Notes under the pieces: generated by a model
Seen by the model: the letters and a program-made list of their open reading frames with translations, nothing else
Told to the model about the DNA's origin: nothing
Database searches by the model: none
Translations under genes and position numbers: made by a program
Shown: positions 41,469 through 52,799 of the stretch, piece by piece
Numbering within the stretch: position 1 is the first letter of the stretch
Layout of the letters: each line of letters begins with the position of its first letter
Assembly: GCA_013365325.1 (NCBI GenBank)
Contig: JABVXV010000177.1
Coordinates: 1-64,000 of the forward strand
DNA from: Dipetalonema caudispina
Lineage: Eukaryota; Nematoda; Chromadorea; Rhabditida; Onchocercidae
Reading direction: 5' to 3'
Length of the DNA stretch: 64,000 nt

Positions 41469-42519
41469 TTATTCGTTTGCTTCTCGGCGCTCTTTGATAG
41501 CTTCCTGAAAAAAAAGCAAGTGGTAAGTAAACTAAAAATCGCCTGAAAGGTCAGTAAATTATAAATATGATAAAACTCATAAATTTCTTCATTTTAATTC
41601 TTTCATCAGCTCAACCACAGCCTTTTACAACAACTCAGTAATCCCGTCAAGTACGCTTTATGGTTATCACCAGAGATATCCAAAGTCTATGCCATTTGAA
41701 AGTGTCTGGATTATCTGTGAATGGCGAGGCTAAAATTTCAGTAACGATATGACGGAAATCCACTCACTCTGAATCGCTCTTCAAATAAGGAAAGTTCAGC
41801 CATAAGATCAGTGATAGCACTGGTAAGAGCGTCTGCAGGAGTGGTGTCAGATGTTGTTTGTACTCTGAGGATAAACTTGTGCTCCAGTGGATGTGGACAC
41901 TTATAACCAGCAAATAATACTTGCGGATCTTTCAACAATTGACTAAAACGAAATAAATTTCATGAGAAATTTCAACAACAGATTTAGGAAAAATTAAGAA
42001 AGAAGACCAACTGCTTTTGCTTACTCATAATATCATACTAACTTGTCATGTCTTTCCCTTGTTACTTCTCGCATTTAAATTGTGTATGTGTATTTTGTTA
42101 ACCAAAACAATTCCAGTCCTAAGACTATCCTATTAAAACTTGAAGTACTTTGCTACAAAATTAATCTTCGAATTACTCAGCAATAAACACTTACAAAGTC
42201 AATCAAAGGAACAAATCAATGAAACGATACTATGCTCGATGATGTCAAATTTCGGAAGTAGAACTATCTGCTTCAATTTTTATCTAACTTCGTAAATTCT
42301 AGATCTTCATTTCACAAATTGATTCTCAAACTAAGTTTTAGCGGCAACAAATTATGCTATTCAAAGAGAAACGAACTGTTTCAGGAGATTTCCAATCGTA
42401 TGATCTTCCTTGTTTACTGTAAATATAGCAGCGTTAGGTACTTTAGTGTCTTTCTCGATAGCTATTTTCTTCTCGCCGTCAAATACCAGAAATGACTCGA
42501 ATGGTGCCGGAGCGTTCAT
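41469..42519 (-). CDS. rpb-11: RNA polymerase II subunit RPB11 (POLR2J)
   Basis: RPB11 dimerises with RPB3 to nucleate assembly of Pol II, the counterpart of the bacterial alpha dimer. Three exons, 42519-42377, 41942-41768 and 41504-41469, give 117 aa, the same length as the human protein. The start [18 protein letters not shown] is typical. DHTIGNLLK and [20 protein letters not shown] carry the RPB11/AC19 dimerisation fold signature. The end [10 protein letters not shown] followed by [11 protein letters not shown] matches the family C-terminus. An acceptor (GATTCAG) lies seven bases before the ATG. As the upstream gene of the pair it probably supplies the promoter for Iwr1 as well. Confidence 0.96.
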
Positions 42520-43590
42520 AAACTAATCTGAATCACTGTTGAAATGTTGCGTAAATTCAAGAAAATATTTTGCACAATTTCTGAGGTCGCTAACCCAAAA
42601 ATACCATTTTCGGTACTGACTAAATAAAATAGAAATAAGGGAAAGATGAATCCTCCCAATACCGCGGGATCATCCAAAGACAAAATCAATGGATAAAAAA
42701 AAACCCGATCACCCAAAACTCCAACACAACTGCAATTCTTCTCCCATCCCCCAATTTATCAATTCAGGCCAATATGTTATATCACAAGAACATACCCACG
42801 ACGCAAATACATATCTCATGAGTTAAATGTACAATGCTATCCTTAATTAGGGTGATATTCCTCCTCATCGACGTGATCTGTTTGAGGCTGAAATATCGTG
42901 TGGTATCTGTAGTACTTCACTATGGTACTTAACATAAAGATATGCATCAGTAGAGAAGTAGAGAGGGTCTGATATTCACGTATGCAACACATCACGTTGA
43001 TTGTCCTTATGATGAAACATGTCTCGTTAATCTGGCATGTCTTCTATTTCCGAAGTCACGTGGACTAAAGTGATTGTTTTTATCGATAATCATCTATTTG
43101 GGAAAGGAAAAGGTAAAATAAATGAAGATGAGTTACAACAGAGAAGTTTTATTCACCTTTCATTTCCCGTGGAAGAACTTTCGGTAGTACTTGTTTGTTA
43201 CCAAACTATTTTTAATTTGGAACTTTTACTTTTTAAGAGCTCTAAAAAAGTCAACAAATGATCCATTTCCAAGCATTCTGTATTTGTAGTATTTGTCATG
43301 TATTGATAGCATCAACAATGAAAATTTCCAAGAAGGAATGATAAAATTTGGAGCTAACATGATCAATAATTCTTGATAAAACATTTCTTCCTTGCTCTTG
43401 GCCTTTTATTTCTCAGGTCTAAGGCTTGAATGTTGAACAAATAATCGAGAAGAGGCCTGGACTGATATGAGAACCAATAAAAGTGAAGATTGCATGGGGC
43501 GGTGCATCTCGATGTCCTTGGATACGGTAAGGAAGCTTATTGAGGATAGATTCGGAGCAAAATAGAAATGAATTTGATGCTTTTCCTGGC
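42520..43590. promoter_or_regulatory. Divergent region upstream of RPB11 and the LMX-type gene
   Basis: About 1.07 kb between opposite-facing starts. A strong acceptor (TTTATTTCTCAG) ends near 43417, about 170 bases before the LMX ATG, suggesting a 5'-UTR intron or trans-splice site. The frame at 43037-43261 shows a possible donor after about 25 codons but no family match. I do not call it a gene. Confidence 0.5.
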
Positions 43591-46500
43591 ATGATACTCG
43601 ATGCTTGCGCATTGGCGTTATCTAACTCATCATCATCAACATCATCATTATCGTTATCATTATCATCATCATCATCATCGGTAATGCCCATAGCAGCAGA
43701 AAATCTCGACCATTTCTTGAATATGCAAAGGTTACTTTCTAAGATTAAATTTTAAAATGGCAACCACTCAAAAGCGTATTAGAATTCTAATTTTAATTCT
43801 ATTTGAATAACACCATTAAGTTAACACTAGAGGTACCTTAAAATATAATCGCAGTGCCTTTATTACGATTTTGATAAGAAATTAATCAAGCACAAAATCA
43901 AACATAATCAATTTGAGTGATAAATTATCAATATTCAGTCGCCATTAGTAAATTTTTTACGTAAACCATACATTAATGTTAAACCAAATTTAGCAGTAAT
44001 TTAATTCTATTAAGTATTGAGATAGGCAAAAACTCATTAATAATTTCATCTGAAACTTGACCAATGTGATTATTTTAATTTTGCAGCATAGTAGATTTAG
44101 GCGGAGAATCTTCAGCAGCTTCACCTAAAGTTCAAACATTCAATTCATCGAGTGCGGGTAATATAATTATATTATTTTTAAGAGTTTAATGACATTATCG
44201 AATTTCTTCGAAATCTGCATATTATAGATTTTTTTGCACTTGCTGAATGATATTGTCATTTTTTGCAAATCATTCAAATAAAACTTTAGCTTGAAAAACG
44301 GTAGCAGCACTTATTTGCAGAAGATCGTGATGACATGACAGTACCGTCTACAATTACTGGTGGAGTTCTTTGTAACGGTTGTGGATTCGAGATCAAGGAA
44401 AAATATATGGTAAAGGTTAGTAGAAGTTAGCTTCCATCATTTAGTTTATTTAAGGTTCAAACGATTTCATTCATTCCAGCTCTCATAAAATCAACCTTCA
44501 GGTTGACGATAACTGTTGGCATGAGAACTGTTTGATCTGCTGTACTTGCCGGATCCCGTTCAACGGTTCAACATGTTATTCACGTGGCGGGCAATTCTAC
44601 TGTAAAGAGGATTATATGGTGTAAGTACACTGAATTTCAATTGAACTGATTAAAATTAATTGAAATGTTATTGTAATGGGTTTGGTTAATTTATCACAAT
44701 TTACTTACATTTCAAAACATAATATAATGATTTGAGGTTATTCGTAGCATACTGGAGGCCACTTTTAATTTAATTAAATTTTTTATTTAATTAAATTTGT
44801 AGTTCTTACTTTTATAAGAACAATGGGAGATTTATGTCGTGGTCACTCAATAGAATGTAAAATTTAATCATATATAAGAACTATTACTCTAATTTTATAT
44901 AAAACTAAAGACAAATATTTTGATATTAGCTGGATAGTAATCCTTATCATTTTATAGAAAATAGCACAATAATTTATTGTATTTTGTTCATTTATATTTG
45001 CAATTTTTCTAATTTGATCAGTGATTCTTTTATGAAGAATATTTGTCTTAGAAAGGAAATTCAAAATCAAACGATTTGTTTACCAATTCGATATCGCAGG
45101 GAGAAATGCTCAAAACATATTTTATAGCGTTACTAAAATGTTCTTCCTTAGAATCCTTCAAATAATAAACATAATATGCAAATGTTATCATCACTGATCT
45201 TATCACTGTCTGTTTAGTGAACTCCTAAGAAGAAAATTTTATGTTATTATAATTTGAAGAATAAGTTAAACAGTGTTAATCGATCATTTTAAAGTACTAC
45301 AATCTGTCATGGAAGAGGAAGAAGAGGTAAAAGCATTACGAGTAAGAAGTCTGTTTGATATTGCATGATGAACAACCCTCAAGTAAATCGCCACTTACAA
45401 TTCATTTATGATTCCAGTGGAAAATTCTCCACTTCCCCTACTAAAGCTTTATTTCTTGAATTTTTGAGCAAAATAGAAGCTCTCAAATTTCACCCGCATT
45501 AAATTGTAATTGTGCAATAAAAATGAATTAACATAACCACTTGTCAAATAATTTTTGATTGGAGTTGTTACCCATTAGCTCAAATTAATTTGAAAAAAGC
45601 AAATAGGTAGGAGAATGTTGGGATAAGAAGATCGGAAGAGGACTGATCGGAAGCGCAATATATGGTGAAGAAAGAATCTACCAATATTGCTACAATTTTT
45701 TCGACGAGGATGGTTTGCTAGGCTATTATTGCAGCTGCTCGTTTTTGCGGTAAACGACGTATTGTTGCAGCTGCAAAATTGTCACTTTGACAAAGATAAT
45801 GTGACAAAGAGCTTCTCCGTTACTATTGTATTTACTCAAGAAAGCCTAAGGATTTTTAGAGATCACAGGGGAATCGAGCGCATCGCTTTTCGCAACTTTA
45901 TCGTAAAGGATTTATCTTAATTTTAAGGTAATTAGTTTATGACGAAAGTTTATGTTTTGTCCTAAATTTCGTTAATTTCATTAATTTAATAGTTATGATA
46001 AGACATTGATCTCTCGATCTGGATGTTCAACTTTCTTTCTTTTAAACTGCTTACTTTGTTGTTTTCATCTCCAACATTTAAGCATTTTCAAGTTCTCGAA
46101 GGAGTAAGCCTTATGAGCATGAAATTATTTATTTTTATAGCCTATATTTCTAGCAATCTATCAATTTTCTTCTCGTTAATTCCAAATTGTTGATTTTGAA
46201 TAAATACAGTAAGAAACTTGAAACTGCAATTTTGGGTTTACTTAGATTACTTATTATGCAAGGTGGAGGGTCAAATTAAGTTTTAGGAAGAGCTTGATTC
46301 AACTCCAAAAAAGTGATTTTCAAGTTAGCTTCAAAATCTCTACTGCTAGCATATTGCTTTTGACCTTATCTGTTCACGCTTCATTAAACTCATCATTCCT
46401 TACCTTATTTTAGCAGTCATATAAATAACGTTCAATGAGATGAGGCTTAATTTCTTCTGCGTTTGAAACATTTTCAGCGATGAGGAGGGACGGGCATGAA

Positions 46501-49500
46501 AAAGGAAAAATTACTTTAATTACTTCTAAAATAAGCGACAAGGCACTTAAGGGGCAGCATATCTTTTTACATATTTGGCTACTGATCCCCTTACTACATT
46601 TTTACTGCTAAAGACTGTTGTGATGTATCCGTTTGAAGTAGATGGAGTATGTTAGGCCTGGAACAGTTACCAAAATATACTTGATTTGCTGTATCGAAGA
46701 GTTTCATCATTTCGTTATTTTTTAGTTTGCCAATTAATTTTTCGATAATCAAAACACTCACAATATTCTACAGTCATTTTATATTTGAAGATATTTAAAT
46801 CGATAAATTTAGTTTTTTTAACGTTACGAAAAACTTCTGTGGAAGATATTACATGAGGCCTTTGAAACTGACGAATAGAGCTAATATTTTTGCCTATCTC
46901 AAAATTTTTTATTTCGTGGAAACGATTTCAATAAAAATTCGAAATGAAATTGTCTTTGTTTCTATGAAGTATAGAGAAGAGAGGGAGAGAGAGAGAAGAA
47001 GTGATAAAGATGCAAGCAGAGAATGATGAAGCATCCACAATCACTATTGCTTACGGTATTTGTACTAGCTATCCGGATATTATCGTCCCTCTTCAGATCT
47101 GATCCGTTACCTTCTGGTGCAACCCTTCCGTTTGTCGTATTTGTATATGTGTAATCTTTAGCATTTCTTTCTTGCTTGAGGCGACCTTTTCCGATGAGCT
47201 CTATTTGTTTAGCATCGATCATCCTTCTATTCTCTTTTTCATGATATTTTATACTAATTTCGTTCTATCCATTATTCACAAAAAGATATTTGAAGGAAAC
47301 GACAACCATTTCATTGCACCTCAAATGTCCTGTTTCGTGTCATATTGTTTATTCCTTCATTCCTTTTAGAGGGCATCCAATATTTCTTCTTATATTACTT
47401 TGCGTAGAAATACTCATAGCGCATTATTAACATCACAGATAATGTACCGCAGTGAGTCACGTAACACGTCATTTGCGTCATGAGAATTGAATATGACGCT
47501 TTGACAAGTAAAACTTATAGAATTTTTAACGAATAGTTTCCTTACACTCATTTAAATGTTGGATGAATTCTGAAATGAGAATTACTAATTTCCACTAATT
47601 TACTCGTAGTATAAAAGAATGAAAATCATTCATTTTAAGTGAACGGTTCAGAATCATATTTTCTCTTTTCAAATAAAATGTGTTGAAAATTTAAAAATTC
47701 GAGCTTTCTAGAATGAATCTCTTCCTCACTTCTAAGTTATATTTCAACGAAATTATTTGATCTATCTAGCTTGATTGCATAAACTATTTCTGGCCATCAT
47801 CTTCAGAACTAATAAGGCATTTACTTAGCACTGGTAACGATCGATCACTTGTCATTTTGGAGATGTGTTGTCAACATATCGTCCCTTCCTGCCAACTAAT
47901 CATCCAAATCCTGTCAGGTTTAACAAATAATTACCATAATTTTTGCTTACTGGATGTAATTTCCTGCTGCATTCATCCCGAAGTATCTCGGAGGTATGAA
48001 TCTGAATAAAGACGAAGATTTTTATTTTTCCTTTATTCGTTAATAGAATAATATTAAAATAGTCGGCACGCAGAGCAGCTGAAATGTTCTACACTTATGA
48101 ACACGAAATAACAATGTAAGCCGCTTAGAAAGCCATTACAACCGGGTCAACTAGCCACTTTTGCGGTTCCGGTCATCTGCCCGATCGTCTTCTATCACTT
48201 ATACCTCATTCATTTGAAAAACTGCAGTTTCTTTTTTCTCTTGCCGGAGATTCTTCTCCATTGCAGTTAATCTCTACGACAAGAGCATCCTTCCATGCTA
48301 TTTCAACAGTATTAGCGCATCATTTCCACTTCCATACGGATTAATTAATACTTATTAGGTAACAGAAAAGTGTCACCTGCTATAGATATGTTGTGACACT
48401 TCCGGCGGAAACTCTGATGCTTTGATTTCTTGCATATTACTTTCATACATTCAATAAAATTTATCATTAAAATTGCTATTAGCAGCTAAAATATGATCTT
48501 TGATTATGAATAATATTCTATCATTATAACGCTTTGCATCTGCTACTACTAATTAATGTTGTATTAATTTCCAAATAGTGCGACAAATTTTAAAGATTAT
48601 TCAGTCAAAAAAATGCATTTACTGCTGTTCAATAATTTCCAATTACTAAATTATTTTATTTTCAATAAATTTTAAAAAAGGATTTTTTAATACTACGTGA
48701 ATTTTACAGTACAAAAAAACTGTGATCTTGCAGTGGCACAAACAGGAAAATGCTTCCGTTGTTACCGTAATTCCTAAAAACATCGCCATTAACACTGTTA
48801 TCATCACATTATGAAGGAAATTAAAAAATAAAGAAGAAAAGAATTGTGAAAGATTCTAATAAAAACAAGGAAAGAACATTTGATATAGAAACACAATGCC
48901 TAATATTCAGTGATTTTTTTGCTGAATTTTAAAGATTCGAGGATATTAGAATTTCCAGACTTTTCGGTGTGAAATGTATGCGATGCGGTTTACCAGTTCA
49001 GTCCACAGATTACGTTTATCGAGTATTTGCAAGCATTTACCATCTTCATTGTTTTAAATGTTTTTGTTGTGGACATCTGTTCAAAAAAGGTGACCATTAC
49101 ATGCTGGTAGATGGACAAATCATTTGCAGACCAGACTATGAACACTTGTTGTGCCAAGCACCGATATGTCAATCCCACTGTAAGTTCTGCACTTGATATA
49201 ATATGGCTGAATGTAATGGATGGTGGAAGATTGATAAGAATTCATAACAATCACTCGAAATAAATAATCCCGAAGATCCGCGAAAATTGTCGAACGTCTA
49301 GGGTTTTCTGAACAAAATATTCATACCTGTTTACCCCCCAAAAAAAAAAGAATAAAAAACTGATTTTTCAGTCCACAATCAAACATCTGCTGCTTTGCAA
49401 ATATTTCAGAATATGATCAAATTTTGATAATAACATTGATTTAGCCATCTATAAAACAGTTTTTCACACAAATTCAAATTCAATATTTCTCCTTTGCTGT

Positions 49501-50746
49501 TTCTGCTAGGATTTAGTTATTTTTATTTATCATGGCTTGGGATATTCTTTTAACAGTTATTAAAATAAATTTAGTATACTTCGATCAGAATGATTCGAAT
49601 CAAAAGACACCAAAAAGGCCACGAACTATCTTAAATACCCAGCAGCGAAAAGCTTTCAAGTTAGCCTTCGAGAAGACATCGAAACCATGTCGAAAGGTTT
49701 TGTAATCATTCAAGGGGGTTTTTTCTTTTTTTTTCTGCAATTTCATATTAGATTAATTCTAAACTTTAATTATTATTTTACTTTCAGTGCTTTGTTTCAA
49801 ATATTTCTAAAGATTCTATTGAAAAAAGAACAAGAATCAGTACAATTGCAGGTACGTGAACAACTGGCAAAAGAAACAAATTTAAGTGTGCGAGTTGTTC
49901 AAGTTTGGTTTCAGAATCAACGTGCCAAGGTAGGCCTTGAATATGTAATTTTAATAAGCCATAATCGTAATGTCTAAAACGAAGTTAAATCTTTGAACAA
50001 ATTATAGAGAACTTTTGCACATTTTAAAGGTATAAAATGCTTAAAAATTAAGCTATGAATCGATTATCGAATATAATTTACTTTCCAAACATTTGAGAGA
50101 CCTTCTAAAGTTGATTTAGACTGCTATTAAACTGATTAGACTTTGAACAGAATGAATTATTTCCAGATGAAAAAAATCCAGCGAAAACAGGAAGTATCAG
50201 AAACAAATGATACAGCTTGTTCAGAGATGGACATTAAATCCAATGATGAATTGAAATCCAACTGTGATTCTGCTGATGGTAGATAAGTTCTAATTTACTA
50301 ACTATTAAATTAAATAACGTAATATTCTCGAGGAAAACACAGAGAAGAAAAAGATCTATAAAAGTTAAACTTCGAAAGATATTCCGAGGAATTGTTTCTT
50401 CTATAATTAAATTGCAAAGAATTGTTTCACTAATTTTTTTTCCTTATTAGAAACTTCTTAGTTATTTCAAATATCTGCGATGCCTGAATTTTTTCAAAAG
50501 CTTGAGGATTATTTCAATACGTAAATTAAAATATTTACATTACATTTAGATTGAAAACAACATCTCATTTTTCTGTATCAATCAGTTATAAGAAATGAAA
50601 GAATCTTAAAATAAATTACAGAGTTGGATTCTGAAAACGATGAGGTTGAAGTTGACGACATAGGAAGTAATGAAGAAAAAGGAAAAGAATCGAGTAATCC
50701 GATCGCGCAGCTATTCCACATGCACGCCACTTACTTCCTAGCATGA
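43591..50746 (+). CDS. lim-6: LIM-homeodomain transcription factor, LMX1/LIM-6 class
   Basis: Nuclear DNA-binding regulator of neuronal identity in its family. Exons: 43591-43730, 44087-44157, 44321-44415, 44502-44620, 48959-49179, 49575-49696, 49852-49929, 50167-50278, 50622-50746; 360 aa. Residues 17-40 are a Ser/Leu-rich tract from a TCA-type microsatellite. LIM1 spans about 88-141 (CNGC, WHENC, CCTC). LIM2 spans about 148-208 ([12 protein letters not shown]). The homeodomain spans about 229-288; it opens [16 protein letters not shown] and helix 3 has VWFQNQRAK, the LMX form. The C-terminus [16 protein letters not shown] resembles the conserved LMX1 ending (DPIDHLYSMQ-type). The ATG is the first in frame after a stop. 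The homeodomain-linker acceptor (TTTAG at 49574) was chosen because the later candidate gives a stop. Intron 4 is 4.3 kb. Confidence 0.95.
44621..48958 (+). other. 4.3-kb intron 4 of the LMX-type gene
   Basis: It separates the two LIM domains. It contains paired AT palindromes with TAATTA cores (44767-44796), a possible antisense exon (47055-47222), and a less AT-rich stretch around 48100-48345 with long open frames in more than one phase. Such a large intron in a homeobox gene commonly hosts enhancers. No transposon was recognised. Confidence 0.6.
47055..47222 (-). other. Possible antisense coding exon (unrecognised)
   Basis: On the minus strand an ATG at 47222 opens 56 hydrophilic codons (start [20 protein letters not shown]) that end exactly at an ACC|GTAAGC donor at 47055. 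The composition looks protein-like, with no low-complexity run. I found no convincing downstream exon or family match, so it may be a chance frame, a nested gene or an exon of a non-coding transcript. Confidence 0.25.
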
Positions 50747-52799
50747 AATACAATTCTAGAATAATCTGTTATTTGATAGTTCAATCGGTGATATTTAAAT
50801 ATTAACAGTGTCAGTGTCAGATCAATGAAATAAAGATTGACGATGTGAGAAAAAGAAAGGAAAGGTGAATAGATCGAGCAGTCCGATTAAGCCTTATTCT
50901 CGGGAGAAATTTTAGAACGGAAAATTTCAAAATTGTGAATCCAACACGATCCACAAAATCAAAAAAAAAAAATTCGATATGGAAATCGGAAACTGTCCAG
51001 TTTTATGTTCTTCTAATTCAGAACGATATTCTGAATGTAATGAAAGTCTGCAATCTTTTCTTAGATCTGAGGTAGAACCAAATTTCAAAGTAATCTGCCA
51101 AAGTTTCTATTGCTATCAAGTCTTAATTTCAGTATGGAAAGCATGTATGATAACCTCAAGAGGCTAGCTGATTTATATATACTTCGAAAGTTAGCGAAGC
51201 ATAGCAACACCAAAGTTTCTTAAATCGATTCTTAGTAATATGTGATCCTAAACGACTTGATTTGTTGAATACAGCATAATATAATTAAGATTTCAGCACG
51301 CCAGAATAAGTTTCGGATTCAAGTAAGATTATCGAATAGATACGAAAGTGGAAGGAATCAATTTGGCATAACGACTTACAATGTCTAAATTCTGCTAAAT
51401 CTTATTTCATAGAGAATGCTCTAACTTTAAATAAATTAACATATTAATAGAAAGATTAATTTGCGACAATTAACAAAAAAATAACTGCTACTTTATCATA
51501 AAAAATAATAATTAAGGTTCGTTTTTTTTCCATTTAATTAGCAACCGTTCATTACCAAACACTAGAATTGTTTAGCAAAGTTTCTGATCTAGTGATGTTG
51601 AAATCTGTCATCAGATCTGTGTTCTCACATAATCTATTTCTAAGTTTTTTGATACTTTCAAATTAAACTTTGGTCAAATGATACGTGATACCGATCATTA
51701 GTCTGCTATAAAGAGTGTTAGCGTAATATGGCGGAAATTCTGTTATCGAGCACTTAAACAAGTCGAGAAATTTTTGTCAATTCAACCGGATATTCTGAAA
51801 ATGACATGTTTGATATCTTTGTCAGAAGAAACAACGAGCAAGAGATACGCACGATAGCATACTAAGTTTTGCATTGGTTTAACTCTAAGAAGTCATCAAA
51901 TGATTATTAATGATAGTACCACAAAATGTGGAATAAAGGAAAAATACTAAATTATCTCAGGTCAACAGTTTTTGTTTCAGAGTTTTATGGTTAATCTGCC
52001 TCTTTCCTTTACTTCTCTCAATCTCTTTTTTGTATTTTGTGGGTTGTGAATATTATTACGCAAGCAATTATGCAAATTATTTTTCATTTTCAGTCGAACT
52101 TGATTTATTATCATAACTAATGTTCACTACTGTTTGTCCACTTCAGTGGTCATTTAAAGCTGTGAAAATGAACTTCCTGAAATGGTTGGTTTGACAGTTG
52201 GTTAGGCGTGTTCATTGTCACCATGGTGATAGCTACCTCATCATCGCATTCATTTCACCGTTGCTATAGTTCAAATACCGTTTTTAATAATGAAATTTGA
52301 AATTTCGTAACTTTGACCTTTGAATTATGAGATATTTCAAACGTTCAATTTTACTGAATGGTACTAAAAACTTTTTGCCAACTTTCATTATCAAATCTAA
52401 TTTGACTGGGCATGTAGAACTGAGTGAAGTAGAAAGAAGAAAATTCAATTTCCGTTTTCATTGTACAACATTGTAAAAACTTCTATCCATCTATGTTTAA
52501 ATTCTATGATCTTTTCAGCTATTCATTTTCTTCACTGTTTAAATCTTCTTGAAAAATTTTTTTAATATAATTGAAGAATTTTTTTAATAGAGTTTAAACA
52601 TTTTAAAACGATCATTTAAGCATATCCTTAATTCCAAAACGAATGTGCCACTCATTTTGTTGGACTTTTTATGAATTTAATTTTTGTACATTGATCGATA
52701 TACTTTTTGCTTATTTCTTTTCATTTCGATCATTTCACACATCGTATTTAAAACTTTTTACATTACAAAAGTTAATAATTTCTAATTATATACAGATGA
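50747..52799. other. Intergenic region, LMX-type gene to B9D1
   Basis: About 2 kb of AT-rich DNA between two plus-strand genes. The frame at 50979-51167 and other short ones have no recognisable features. The B9D1 promoter should be in its right part, just before the TATACAG acceptor at 52795. Confidence 0.5.

Noticed and set aside
43419..43691. Minus-strand Asp/Asn-rich frame
   Set aside because: Reverse of the Ser/Leu coding repeat in LMX exon 1.
45687..45920. 77-codon plus-strand frame in LMX intron 4
   Set aside because: Hydrophobic, no splice support in phase with the LIM exons, no recognised domain.
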